This document shows positions 34,500-47,591 of a stretch of DNA of 64,000 nucleotides, piece by piece. The notes under the pieces were generated by a model. It ran no database searches. It was not told where the DNA came from and worked only from the letters and a program-made list of their open reading frames with translations. Both the position numbers and the translations under genes were made by a program. Position 1 is the first letter of the stretch, and each line of letters opens with the position of its first letter. Source of the DNA: Malus domestica (taxonomy: Eukaryota; Streptophyta; Magnoliopsida; Rosales; Rosaceae); the NCBI RefSeq assembly GCF_042453785.1, contig NC_091661.1:31115501-31179500 (forward strand). Reading direction: 5' to 3'.

Positions 34500-35975
34500 A
34501 ACTATGGGCGGCCGTCAGCGGACCCGCCTTAACGAGGGTCGTCGTCCTTGCATTGGTAGGGTTGTCATACAAGAGAGTTCTCTTGCAAAAGTGAAACTAA
34601 TATAAAGTCGGATGAGATTAAGATACAAAAAATTTGTTATTCCATAAAATTGGTCAAATCACTCGCGTTGTTAGGCAGTCTGATCGAAGATTTTCTCGTA
34701 GTGGAGAAACCTATTGGTACTATTAGGAAGATTTTCCGGTTGAGGAGAAAACCCAATGGGTGGAAGTTGAATCTGGAAATGATGATCGATGGAACATAAG
34801 CATAGCATAAGTGTTTAAAAAGTTATTGGCGAATCGATCGAAGACTGGCAGAGAAATCCTCTCGCACGTTCTATTTTGTTTTCTGTGTTCTATATGGTTG
34901 AGTTTCGCACTTCTTGGTTGGATTTTGTGCTTGATGGAGAAGTTTTTGATAATTTACGTTACGTATTTGATTTCCTTACCTATTAGGATTTTAAATTTAC
35001 TTCCAATTAGGATTAAAATTCTCATTGCTCATTTTAATTTAAGTCCTATGCACTATACATAGGACCTTAAGATTAGTTTATATAGTTGCCGTCACCATTC
35101 GTGTAGAGAGTTTCCTCTTTTTTGGTTTTGGGGTGGAGTTCACTACTTGAAATTATGAGTATGTAGCAAATTTGTGGCTTATTTGAGTGGCAAATTAATG
35201 AAAGCCAATTTGTGAGTTTGAGAGTTAGAGAATAATTTGGGAGAATCTTCTTCTTTTGTTATGGGATCTGTACTCGTTTGGTTTAGAATCGTCGGGTCAA
35301 TCAAACTGTATGACTCAAGCCCCATTTTGAGATTGTCTTTTCGTCGTGTTATTCTTTGGTTTAAAATATTATTTGAATGCGAGACATAGTAGGTTGAAGA
35401 GAAAGACTTTATCTACCGTAACAATCCATCACTAGTAAATATACAAAAGAAAACTAAAATTAAACCGGAAACTGCTCTGGTTCTATACATAATCCCATCA
35501 AATTACTTCAATAGTTAATAATTTATTCAATGGTAAATGCTTATAAGGGGAGAAAAAAACATGAAACCAACCAAACTGGATTGTGTTCTCACAAGCAAAT
35601 AACATGAACAAGAAAAGATTACAGCAGTGGAAGAGAGGGACTAGAAAAGATTGCCATTTTATAACATGTACCATGAACAAGTACAACTGTTTGCTTCCCC
35701 GGCCCGATTATTCCACATACATACGTATTTACATCCGTTCGTAGATTGGCCGTGTACATACGTAGGTCTAGAGAAGAGGTTGTTATTACAGCAGATGATA
35801 TAAGAGATCAAACACTTAGCAGAGGAGGATTTTAGGGGGTCTAGTTTATTGATGAGCAATACCTAAACTGACTACACTACTACTACTACTGATCTCATCT
35901 CTTTCATCACATCATCATTTGACCTGGCTACTTCATTTCTACGTTCATTATTTTATCATATGTATAAGTTAACAG
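34500..35975. other. Intergenic plus 3' region of the CCT gene
   Basis: No exon recognised. The part near 35500-35975 probably includes the 3' UTR of the CCT gene on the minus strand. The start is the continuation of the copia target site. Confidence 0.4.
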
Positions 35976-38680
35976 TTATAGCCTCTTGGCATACAATTCT
36001 TCGGTCTTTGCAAACCTTCCCCGGATCCTTGGCTGGTTGTCTGCAAGAGCCTTCCTGCATGCGTACTGAAACGAAAGCATTTAATCAGTTTCCCCACCCA
36101 CTGCAACGTATCAGCTCAAGGGCCGAATCCAGTAAATTGGAAGTATATAAGAAAGTGCTTCAATCGACACGAGATGCTATAACAGTTAAAGTATGGATAT
36201 GCAGCTCTTTTTAATCTAAGCTATTAAACGGGACTGAAAATCATCCACTCATATAAAGCGAACAACCAACCCTGTTTCAACAGCCTCGAGTGTTTAATCA
36301 CAAAGGTCAATCAGAAAAGGTGAAATGTTTGTAAGATCATTGTCAAATGCTGCAAATGTTGCTTCAGTAGGCTCTATATCTCACCCTGTTATGATTCCAT
36401 TCAATTATTTATTCAGTATTATAGTAGTGAGTCCATAGAAACAATGTTGATCAGGATTTTACCTTGATTTTCCTGCCGAAGTTCCTCTTTGTCTTCTTGT
36501 TGCGGTACCTTGAAAGCTTTTCCCTGCGTTCCTCACTGCTGTAGTTGCTGGTAACTATGGGCCGCTCTAGGGAGGACTGGATGAGGCTTGTGTTACTGTT
36601 ACCGAGAGTCTGTCATAAAAACTCAGTATCAATGACCTAGTCCCATCCTGTGGAAATGGCCAGACATGTCTAAACATTTCTCAGTCCAGCAGTCTTTGTT
36701 ACAAAGCCAATAATTGCATATAGCCAATCATCACTTATTGATTAATTCAAATAAATGAATTATCAATCGGTCTAAAAAACTCCCAGACTTGTAGACATGG
36801 GGTCAAGAGATTCACAGACATCGGTTGCACAAATGCATCAATCTCTCAGCTGGAAAATGTTTGGTAAGTTCTCTTAGGAAATTGCATTGTTTAACAGACC
36901 GAAGAATGGTAAGGAATGGGGTTATAGACGGTCTAAAGGCTATGAGAGAAGGATTTAAGTCTTTGTTTGTATGACCTTTTAATTCATAACCTCTTCTCAA
37001 CCGAATCGTTGTTGTGTAGATAGGTAATATTTTAGTTCTTGTAAGAACATGAATACTTTCAAACCTAAGATATATAGCATAAAATAACTAAACTAACTAT
37101 ATCTGACCTTAATATCACCTTCACTGTATGCTCGACGAATCCCATAAGCACTCAAATCCATTCCAGGAAAATCCAGAAAACTTGCCTTCGTTGAAGTTCC
37201 GTGCATCCAGTCCATCGAGGTTAAACATCCTGAGCTCCCACTTTTCTGGAATGACACGTCGCGAAGCGGTTTGTTCTCCTGGATATGATTTCCATCCACC
37301 GTCGAAACAGAAATTTTGATATCTACGGCCTCAGAAAGTGGTGCTCCTATCGCGTCTTTCCCTAAGAGATCCTTGTCATAGAAGACATCGTTCAAAAGCT
37401 GCTCGCTTTGAAGTGATTCAAGGTCTGCAACCTTGAGTCCTTGAGAGGAGGTGACATCTTCGCCGCTAGATATCATTGAAATGGCTGCTGTCATGGGATC
37501 AAGGCCAATGGCCGGTTCTTCGATGATAGGCTCTGGCGCTTTGAACAGATCCCATTCTCCTCCCAGGTCATATTCCGAGATCATCGAGGCCTCGGAGAAG
37601 CAATTCTGCATTAGACAAAGAAAGAACTGAACTTCAGAACTAAACTAACATCAAAAGTGACTCTGGCAATACCTAAAATTTCAGACCAAAACAAAGAAAG
37701 AGGAAAAGTTTGCAAGCTCTCAACTTTATGAAACTCACTAATGGATGGGGACCAAAGCAATTACTACTGCTGAAAGTTCCATACAAATTTTACTGCAAAG
37801 TCATTCTTTTAACACATAAGTTACAGTTCCAGGAAGATTCAACTTTTTTTACTTTTAACCACAAAGGTGAAAAAAAACAAAGTCAAGTCTTTTCCTTTTT
37901 AGCATTCAGATTGCATTTAGAGGAAAAGAAAGTTTTTTCCTTCTTTATCCAGCACATAAAGCAAAGTCCAGCTGTTCCATCGCATGCCCTGATGAAATAA
38001 AAACAAGACTGTACAGACCAAGATATTTTCATTTTCCTTTTCTTTTTCCATTTTTTTTTCTGGAAACACAGACAGTGTTTTGGACTGAAATTTATGATTA
38101 AAATTTGACATTTGTGCCTTGTTTTGATTGTTACATCTTCCAACTTTACAATTAATTAGTCAGAGAAATTAACAATTTTCTCACTTTCCCACTTCCTAAC
38201 TTGAATTAACCAAATTTGGCATTTTCCCACTGGTTTTCTCGGCAACCAAACAGGGAATTAGGTGAAAAATTAAACCAATGAACATAAATATATGCCAAAA
38301 ACTTGAACTTTGAGCTTCTTTTTTTCTGACAAACAATGAATACATAAATAGTCCCCATTTTCTCGAGAAACAAACAGAGGGTTGTTGATGGTATCATACA
38401 GAGTACACACTAAATCACAAGAGAGCAACCCAAATTCACAAACTATCTACTAATTCACCTAAAACCCATCTCAGAATAATCAATTCAATGCAGATCATGC
38501 AAATCTATGAGAAAAACCAAACAGGTGCATATATTTGTTTGTAGAGAGAGAGAGAGAGAGAGAGAATAAGGGTACCATTGAAGCATTTGACTTTTGGGTT
38601 CTGCAGAACTCATCCAGCTGCTGGAAATCTTGAGAAAAGTTCTGGAAATATGGGAACAAAAGCCCAGTTTCTGCATACAT
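35976..38680 (-). CDS. CCT-motif family transcriptional regulator
   Basis: Four coding exons, 38680-38576, 37605-37108, 36609-36463 and 36065-35976, give 279 residues in frame with GT-AG introns. The start MYAETGLLFPYFQNFSQDFQ is the first ATG of its frame. An acidic middle contains SEYDLGGEWDLFKAPEPIIE, then GIRRAYSEGDIK. The C-terminal CCT motif (about 230-273) is split by the last intron: REKLSRYRNKKTKRNFGRKI and YACRKALADNQPRIRGRFAK. There is no B-box and no receiver domain, so it is of the CMF group (At5g53420/At4g27900-like), not a CONSTANS-like or PRR protein. CCT motifs mediate nuclear localisation and DNA/NF-Y contacts. In Arabidopsis, as I recall, such genes sit next to ATX4 and ATX5, as here. 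Confidence 0.92.
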
Positions 38681-38880
38681 TCTCAAAAGAGAACCCAGAA
38701 AACAGAGCAAACAGAAATCACACTGAAATGACTGCAACAGAGCAGCCAAAAATTTCTAGAGAGAGAAAGAAGGAAGGAAAAATGAGTCTAGGTTGGTTTG
38801 GGTTTGGAGATTACAATTTATAAGTTGAGAAGGAGGAGAGAGAGAGCGAGTAGACAGAGAATTTATATAAATAATTATTG
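38681..38880 (-). promoter_or_regulatory. CCT-gene leader and probable TATA box
   Basis: On the minus strand TTTATATAAAT lies at about 38861-38872, some 185 bases before the ATG, followed by a CT-rich stretch (GA-rich on plus) where transcription could start. A (GA)n run at 38543-38565 lies just inside intron 1. Confidence 0.55.
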
Positions 38881-39050
38881 AGTGGGGGAGAGTAGTAATA
38901 TTGGCAGAGTGATGATAATATCATATAGTAAAGGACAAATTAAAGAAAAGGACACAATTATTTTTATAATGCAGTGTCCCCACGTCTTTTATCATGCTTC
39001 CTTTTTAATATTTATTTTTTACTATTTAAAATATTATTTCAATTGCAGAT

Positions 39051-39170
39051 ATATGCTATTTGTGTTTATTAATTTATCGCAATTTGCAAGAAATGCTATT
39101 TGTGTTTATTAATTTATCGCAATTTGCAAGATATGTTATTTGTGTTTATTAATTTATTGCAATTTGCAAG
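39051..39170. repeat. Three tandem 40-bp units
   Basis: Units start at 39051, 39091 and 39131, each reading ATGCTATTTGTGTTTATTAA and ending AATTTGCAAG. Only a few bases differ (gctatt/gttatt, atcgc/attgc). Confidence 0.95.
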
Positions 39171-40379
39171 AGAGTGAGGGTGAATTGCACCAGGCCAAAA
39201 AACTCTCTTGAGATGTTTGTGGACTTGACTGTTTGGTTGGAAGTTGGAAAGATCATCCTAATTAATTTCCCATTTGGCAATTTGGCAATCTCAACTTCAA
39301 GTTCATTGTATTTGGAGTTCACTGTAGAACTCAATGTAATTACATATCTTCTCCTTTTGTATAATTTTAGGTCAAGGTTGACTGATCAGGGTAATTATGA
39401 TATCGGATGACGTGATCGAACATCCGTACGTATGTTGTAGGCTTGGCTTGTATTGTAGTCTATGTTTTACAATTCAACGACTTGCATCTAGCTAGCTATA
39501 CACAAAGGCTATTTAGAGCAAAACGTAGTATTTGGTTATGTTTTAGCCCTCTAAAATTAATATTTTAAAAATTATTAAGGGCTAAGTTTTTCCATCTTCA
39601 ACCATAAAGGGCTATATTGATTTCACTTTAATTTTTATTACTTTTTAGAGCCAAACTTAGTCTGATTCTTTTAGCTCAATTCCCCTAAATTCTTTGATTG
39701 GAGACTAATTTTATCAATTTTAAGGTTGAATGTGACTTTATAACTCTTGGCTAGAGATAGCCAAAGTTACATAAAGCTATAGTGGATTAGTCCCCGCTCC
39801 CCAGTTATTAGCTACAAAATTTAATTAACTTTTCAAATCGTAGGTGGGAATCACTTGCCAAAAATGATATTGAGTGGGAGCTCCTTTTTTTGGTTTCCTT
39901 TTTCCTAATTAAGGTTGTATTTTATTTGCTTTGCTTTGTTTTTACAAGTCTTATGACACACCAATATGCAAAATTAGCATTGTTGTGATTATGTTTCAAA
40001 TGACACATCATCTCAAAGTTCTTGTTTTGTGAATGCCTTCAAGTTGTTTAACAATTTGAAAGGTCATATCACAGTGCTTCTACTTTCCTTTATATTTGCT
40101 CATCAAACACTTGAAAAAAACTTTACATGTTTAATTATTTTTAAGGTAAATTGCACTTTTGGTTATGTGTTTTGCTTCGATTTCAACTTTGTTTATTGTG
40201 TTTTCTTCAGCAATTTTGGTCATTGTGTTTTGCTTTGATTTCATCTTTGTTCAATTTGGTAAAAACAATCCACTTGTTTTTTTTGTAAAAACTGTTGGGG
40301 GATTGAAAGACCACCTTACAGACTCTCTAAAACTAACTCTAATTTTGAGTTTATTTTATCGTTAAATATTAAAGTTATT

Positions 40380-40476
40380 ATCATTTTTAAGGTTATAATT
40401 TTAAATGTATAATCATTTTTAAGGTTATAATTTTAAATGTATAATCATTTTTAAGGTTATAATTTTAAATGTATAA
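40380..40476. repeat. Three tandem 32-bp units
   Basis: ATCATTTTTAAGGTTATAAT followed by TTTAAATGTATA is repeated with period 32 at about 40380, 40412 and 40444, with almost no divergence. Confidence 0.95.
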
Positions 40477-40520
40477 AATAAATCGATAGTCTAGGTACTA
40501 TAATATATTCATGATGAATT

Positions 40521-41005
40521 GTTCATTTATTTAATACGTTTGAAGAATTAAATGATCTTCAATTCAATTTTTTTTTTTGTAGGATTGATCTTAATGAAGA
40601 GTAATAAATTAAATGGTTTCAATCATTCATTTTATTTAGTCAAGATATCTTATTAGCAAATGAGATAATATGTACGTTGTATTATCCTATTTAATACGTT
40701 TGAAGGATTAAATGATCTTCAATTCAAATATTTTTTTTTTGTAGGATTGATCTTAATGAAGAGTAATAAATTAAATGGTTTCAATCATTCATTTTATTTA
40801 GTCAAGATATCTCAATGAGAGAATATGTTCGTCGTATTATCCTATTTAATACATTTGAAGGATTAAATGATCTTCAATTCATTTTTTTTTTGTAGGATTG
40901 ATCTTAATGAAGAGTAATAAATTAAATGGTTTCAATCATTCATTTTATTTAGTCAAGATATCTTATTTGCAAATGAGAGAATATGTACGTCATATTATCC
41001 TATTT
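40521..41005. repeat. Three tandem copies of a 155-160 bp unit
   Basis: Copies begin at about 40531, 40691 and 40846 with TTAATACGTTTGAAGGATTA and share GTAGGATTGATCTTAATGAA and TTTAGTCAAGATATCT. The unit resembles one arm of the foldback element at 47592-47865, so a MITE arm seems to have been amplified in tandem. Confidence 0.9.
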
Positions 41006-42308
41006 TTAATCATTGACATATAGTTGATTACAAATTTTCCCGTAAATAGAACGAAAACAATATTATTTGAAAATACACAACAAAAACCCATACACATGCA
41101 ACCATATATTGTTGGATACACATAATGAGATATACAGTACACTTGTAGGTAAGGTTATGTGCTCATTGCTCAACCATATGTAAGCTCATCAAAGTCACTA
41201 TCGATCTGATAGATTGAAAATAGTTCACTAAATTTGGATCGACGAAAAGTTTGAAAGAAAGAGTAGTCGCTTGAGCTAACAATAAATATATATAATAGAA
41301 AGGTAGTCTTGGGATTAGCTAGTGTCACACAATCGACTAGTTTTACCTGTAATTATTGACATTTGATTTAGATATGTGCGAGGACAGAATATAATACTGT
41401 TGTAAAAACACAAATATCAGCACTAGCTTATCAATCCAGGATGTTATCATAATGGGTTGAAAAATAGGGAAAGAGGACAACCAATTTTACGTTGAATAAT
41501 ACCATATAGATCAACTTTTTAGATTATATTTGCAAACTATATAATGTATCACTAATAGGAAATAAGTATGTTAATCAACAATTAAATAATAATGCAATCA
41601 TAAAAAACCACATCATATAGTTTACTAAATATGATTTAAATAGATGGTCTCCTTAGCATTACCCTTTCCATGTTTTATGCATATATTGTATAGACTGTGA
41701 GGTGAGAGATTTGGTTTTAAGCCACACAATAAGTTAGTCATAATAGTCTGATATTGAACTCATCATTCACTAGAGTCAAATTTAAAATTTCCCACTTATA
41801 AATAAAAAAGAATATCATTAAATTGTAGTCGATGCCAAACAAGTTAAGTATAGTAGTTCCATCATATCTTATTAGTGTAAGACTATAAGTTTTGTTTTGA
41901 TTTTTGTTTATATATATAAAATAAAAAGTTACTCTCGAGCATGACAAATTGAAGGAGTACGTCTATATACATCCAAGCATAAAATATGTCATCTAATATT
42001 GAAGCCAACAGTCATCGGAAAATATATAAACTGTTAGGAAAATGACTTATTAGCTGTAAAACTAAAAGGTTTGAAGATAGATTCTGCATGTCCTCCAATT
42101 TGATCAAATATTCAAATTCTCCTTCGATCGACGTAGAGACTTCTATTCGTTCACACTGCAATTTGGAATTAAGGGGAAAAATCATGTTAAAGAGTCAAAT
42201 GAAATTTAGTCCTTTCCTCAAATTCAAAGCATAAAGAATAAGCCTGCTGTATGAAATGAAAATGCAGAATTAATATTAGAACAAAATAAATTACCATCCT
42301 TATAATTA

Positions 42309-42976
42309 GGATGGGTGGTAGCAAATGTCTTTGAATTTTACCTCATGTTTAGTTTTCGTCTTTGAATTCTTATATTAGTTTCTTCCGTCCTTCAACTTAA
42401 TTTTGCATTGCATAAGTGGTCATTCCGTTAAATCTAATCTTCTTTTCCGTAAAATTTAAGGGTATAGTGATATTTTCATACATAAAAAACTAATTTAGTT
42501 AAAAATGAGAAGAGCTTTTGGCTCCTTAAAATTAAGGAGGAGTTGCTCCTCAAAATACTTCGTGACATATTCACAAAATTTCGTGATTATAATCGGTGTC
42601 ATTCATATTATAAATCACTATGTAAAGATCATCTTTGCAAAACATCAATTAAAACTAATTAAGATCGTTTAGTCAATCATTAAGGAGTTCTGTCATGATA
42701 AGCACGAAATAATTATGTGAATAGGTCACGAGGTATTTTAAGGAGGGTTCCTCCTCAATTCTTGAGGAGCCACATGTTTCTCTTAAAAAATTATTTTCTT
42801 ATTTGGATGAAATTCCTATTTTATCCCTCAACTTAACAGAAATATTGTTGGAGTTAATGAAAATAACTATTAGTGCAACAAATGACATAATTCGAAGACG
42901 GAAGAAACTATTAGTAGAGTTCAAAAATGAAAACTAAACATGTGGTATAGATTAGGAACCTTTACTACAAATAGCC
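42309..42976. mobile_element. Mutator-type foldback MITE (host of a nested element)
   Basis: A 9-bp direct repeat TTATAATTA lies at 42300-42308 and 42977-42985. Ends GGATGGGTGGTAGCAAATG and, reversed, GGCTATTTGTAGTAAAGG continue into long inverted repeats sharing ATGTTTAGTTTTC and TAGTTTCTTCCGTC. Length is 668 bp including the inner element. Confidence 0.88.
42507..42782. mobile_element. Foldback MITE nested in the 42.3-43.0 kb element
   Basis: 276 bp with inverted ends GAGAAGAGCTTTTGGCTCCT and GAGAAACATGTGGCTCCTCA (right end reversed), both running on through ACTTCGTGACATATTCACA / ACCTCGTGACCTATTCACA. Flanks TTAAAAAT and TTAAAAAA are a near-match 8-bp target duplication, as for hAT elements. 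Confidence 0.85.
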
Positions 42977-43140
42977 TTATAATTATTTGAATAGTTGTTT
43001 TCTGGTGGGAAAGAGGAAAATCCTGATTACTCCCACATTTATACAGAGGATTGTTCTTCTTGACAGGTATACATTGATGATTTCTTTATTAACAAAGTGG
43101 TACTTCACTTGCGGTCCCAAGCACTTTTAGTATGAGAAAT

Positions 43141-43258
43141 TTTGTCATGATACCGATTTATATACGACCTTGTGCCTATAACACACATGATACATATAAG
43201 TATGTTGATGTAAGTTATAGGCATAAGGTTGTATATAAGTTTTGTTCATGAGATCGAT
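43141..43258. mobile_element. Short foldback element
   Basis: Arms TTATATACGACCTTGTGCC and, reversed, TTATATACAACCTTATGCC extend over about 40 bases around a short loop, with weaker pairing outward. No target duplication could be fixed. Confidence 0.65.
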
Positions 43259-45294
43259 GAAAAGGAAACGCTACTTTTGATTAGCTGTAATTATAACAAT
43301 GCCTGGGCAAAAAAGAAATATATGGATATAGTGACGTATATAGGCATAGCATGTAGCTTCTAGTTTTATCAAACTGGAACTGAAGTGTGTGTTATTAAAA
43401 GGAAGTGGGAAAGTGAAACCCAAATAGGAATAGGAATAACCCACTAAAAAATGGAATTTCTTTTTCAGACGTGTAGCTTTAAATAATTGTTCAGTCAAAT
43501 AGCTTTCAAGTTTGAAATAAAATTCCATGTGACAAATATGGAGTCGGGCTGTAAAGTTATAAAAGTAAGAAGCAGCTTCTACGAAAGTGCTTAATTATAG
43601 GGGAATTTCAACCAAGGAATGTACATAAAACCTTAACTCTCCCACATTGGGAAAAAAAGAAAATGTAAAAGGGAAGCTCTCTCAAGCCATATATAAATTA
43701 ACTTACCATAGCTGGCAAGGAACCTCCTTAACAAAAGGCTTTAAGGTGCTCACACTTTGCTAGCTAGCTCATTCCTTTGCATGTCCATGTCATGGGAGAT
43801 AGATAGATTGCATGAATCGCTCGCTTCCATTTGGCGCTTTTGGATCGGTACACTTGGCAGCTGAAATTTGGTAGTGGACACACTTTAGCAGACAAAGAAT
43901 GAAATAATGTCTTTGGCTTTGCCAGTTATCACGGGAAATGATTGTACATATGGCTGCGCAACACATACATATTTATGGGTCGGCTAGTTTTTTTCATATT
44001 TTTATTTATTGTTATATAGCATAAGTCAAGTATATATGAAGACACGAACTCTGCAAGTGCTGACGTTGACTTGAGAGGAAAGAGAGGTGAAGTGAACTTA
44101 GTCATTTTGTATTAGCATCTTTAAGCTACACGACTTTATTTTCTGAAGACACTAATTATTCCTCTTTCTCAAAACCCTAATTATTCCCCTTTCTCGGGAA
44201 ACAAGAGGTGCGCTTGAGAATCTATACTTTGGGTTCCATTTCTGTTAATCTGATTCAAATCACATTGCTAAATAGCAAATGGTACAAGCTTTAGATGAAT
44301 ATATAGGTGCTCATGAAAGTCAACTGATCGTGAATCCTTACATTTCACTTCATCATGCTGATGCATGCATGCATGCTGCAAGAAAAAAAAGTAGTAAAAA
44401 TTGAGAGAAGTATTTAAAACTGAAATAGGATTCAAAAAATAAAAAATAAATAAGAGCATGTAAAATGAGAAAATTTGTGTGCGAAAATTATTTTTCAAAA
44501 CTGAAATAGGATTCAACCTCCTCTAGTGATTTATAAGTTTTGAGGTGAAATCGTAGTGGTCAAAATTACAAGTATAAATAGAAGAGATGAATGGGGATTT
44601 TTAAAACTGCAGGAGAGGAAACAATTACAGACCTACAAATTAGACAGTAAATGCGACAAAATCTTCTCATTGCAATTACTAAATATTTGGCAGAATTAGG
44701 GTTTTGTAAGTTTTGAGTTGAAATTTGTGCATGGTGCATGGTAGAAAATTGCAAGGCGAAGGTGCGAATATGGAAAGAGATGGGTGGGAGGGGTTGGTGA
44801 AAAACACAGTTGGAGAGGAATATTGTCTGGTACCTAATGGAATTTTGTCTTCCTTCACCAATTGCAATTGGAATTGCTTTGGTATCAATGGGGTCCTCAC
44901 TCCTCACTCGAAGGCGCTTTTTGGATTCTTTTGGATGTAAACCCTGAAATGATATGTCTGTTTGTTGTGAAGAGTTCCTGAAGAGAAAAAGAGAGGAAGG
45001 AAGGATATATTGAGCCAAATGGTGCTTTAGATTTTGGCCCTTACAATTCATGATTCCTAGATAAAAACTCATTTACATATAATAAAGTTCAAATTTAAAA
45101 TTTGTAGCCACATCGGAACACTATTGACTTACTAATACAATTTATTTACATCCAGGCCACTTTCCCAAATCCCTAAATTTATTCCAAATTAAAAGTTGTA
45201 GAAAAAGTGAAATAAAATATATAAATTGTTGTATTGCATTAATTGTATCCATATCATACCAAAAATTTTCCTTTTTGTGATATATATATATTGC

Positions 45295-45935
45295 ATTAAT
45301 TGGGAAGTAAATTAATTTGTTCCAATTATTAAATAAAATTATACTAAATCCGTATTATATATTTTGAATCAAATAACACTTCTCTAACTTGTAGGTAAAT
45401 TATTTTTCATGTATTGTTACATATATTAGGCACGTTTATTGTTACATATTTTGTAGGTAGGTAAATTAATTTGTTCCAATTATATAAACAAATATATATA
45501 CTACACCTAGATTATATATATATATATATTTTTTTTTTAGAGAAAACCTAGATTATATATTTTTAATCAAATAACATTTTTGTATACATGGTAGGTAAAT
45601 TATTTTTCATGTATTATTACATATATTAGCCTATTAGGGACGTTTTTTGGTAAAAATATATATAAAGTACTATGTATATGATTGTTTGTAGGGAAAAGAT
45701 AAAACCAAAAGCATGATCCAATTCCTAAGTTCATGCAATATTTTGTTGTTGGTATACAATATTTTGCATCATTGGAAATGAACATTTCAAATAGTAGGTG
45801 GGTAAATTAATATGGTCTAATTATATAAATACACACACACACACATGTATATATATTTATACACATTTTGAATCAAATAACATTTTTGTACATGGTAAGT
45901 AAATTTTTTTTTATGTATTATTACATATATTAGGT
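45295..45935. repeat. Three diverged repeats of about 140-180 bp
   Basis: Units at about 45295-45440, 45463-45640 and 45798-45935 each carry GTAAATTAATTTGTTCCAAT (or a close variant), then TTTGAATCAAATAACA, then GTAAATTATTTTTCATGTAT and TTACATATATTAGG, with TA and CA microsatellites between. Confidence 0.75.
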
Positions 45936-47591
45936 TTTTTTTTTTGTATAAATATATATATGAACTCATAATGCCAGATACATAGAATTAAGCCAACAAT
46001 TCTCATATTTGATATTAATATGCAATGAATTTTTTAACATTAATGTCTTATTTTTCTTTTTGAAAAATCATTAACTTTCTCTTTACAATCTGCATAGAAT
46101 TAATTGTGCACATCAAATATGCAATAGGGGTATTTTAGGCATCTAAAAATGTAAAATGTGTAAAGTAATATGTAATTAATGAATTCACTTAGGTGGATCC
46201 TAGTCACTGGGTTTTTTTTTTAGTAAAAAACTTATATCGGGTTTTATATGGAAAAAAATTAAATTTGAAGGATTAAAGTCATATTTTCAGTAAAAATATA
46301 ATCTCTTTAAATTGTCATCAAATGGATGTCCTAATCAAATACTCATATTCGGATGTGAAAGGCAGATCACGCGGATTTGTGTACCTCACTTCATGAATGT
46401 AGTAAGTCTTCAGTCAGTATAACAAAGGAAAAAAAGTGTTGCAACTTGGCAGCGTAGTCGTATTTGGTTTCATTTTGGTTTAGCAGATAAAGCCGAACAA
46501 TTGGACTTCGGCATGCAGTGTAGCAACTTGCCTCTGATTTAGTTAATCTTTACTCTTAATTACGAGATATTCTGCTTTGTAATCATATGTGTTTTCACAT
46601 ATTTTTATGTGAGTAGAAGAAGAAGATGACATGATGAAAGGATTTGGAGGCGTTGGTGAGACAAACCCTAGAGCCTAGTTAGGCGGGTACCATGTAGAAA
46701 TATTATTTCTGGATTGAGCGTACAATGTTTACATTATATAGGATATTACATGACCTATATGTGGTAGGAATCTAAATTATAATTACAATTGAGTTAACCT
46801 ATAGTATAAGGAAACATAACTCAACGACAAGAATCCGGAGATGATCCTTGAACTTTAACATATTCATATAATTAAGATGATGAAGGAATTCGTACCGACA
46901 TTCAAGATTTTCTCAATATATACTACTAGCTAGCTAGTTTAAGAGTTGTATACAATACTAACTTTTAAATTTTCTTAAATGTCTACGTCAATGTGCAATA
47001 TTAGTAATTTGGAATTGGTCATAATACTGCAAGTGATAGGACCATCGTCCAATACAAGCATAAGTGAGTCAGTGGAAAACAAAGTTAAGTGATATGTACA
47101 TATCATATATGTTTTTTTGCTTTGGACATATCATTTCATATTTTATCATGTAATTTTGTTTGGTTTCCGCTCGTTGAAAACAAACACTCTTTTCCAATTG
47201 CAAATTAACTTGCAATGGTACGTTTTGAATTTTTTCTTTTTTACTCGCTAATATTATTAATTGGATTTTCTTTTTGGTCTCATCGCTAGCTTCCATTGTA
47301 TAATTGTGTTCACGCATCCTTTTCTCTTATTTTTCCAGCACGATTAGTACGTAGAATGCCTTGGATGGATCATGGATGCTAGGGCATTGAGAAGGAGGGA
47401 CAATCTGAAAGAGCAAAAAGAGGGGAGATGCACTAGTAAATGTGACCTTTATTATGTTGAATTAATTCTCTCAAATTTTGGAAGGTGTGGTAGATGTACG
47501 GTCACTTTCATAAGTTTTCTTTTCGAATAATATTTGCATCCTTCATGTGTGGATGCACATATCTTCTCGATTTGTGTATAACCTATTTTAA

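Larger units (their letters stand above)
38881..42299. other. Gene-free AT-rich region with tandem repeats
   Basis: No exon with splice support seen. It holds the 40-bp, 32-bp and about 160-bp tandem arrays listed separately. At about 39520-39800 several TTTAGCCC/GGGCTAA motifs suggest another worn foldback element that I could not bound. Confidence 0.45.

Noticed and set aside
39051-41005. Regular repeats considered as a CRISPR-like array
   Set aside because: Units are head-to-tail without unique spacers, in a plant nuclear genome.
43900-44400. Possible microRNA hairpins around ATGCATGCATGC stretches
   Set aside because: Short self-complementary runs only; no arm matched a miRNA I know.
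44566-45072. 168-codon frame on the minus strand
   Set aside because: No recognisable domain, low-complexity AT-rich surroundings, no splice or promoter support; could not be upheld as a gene.
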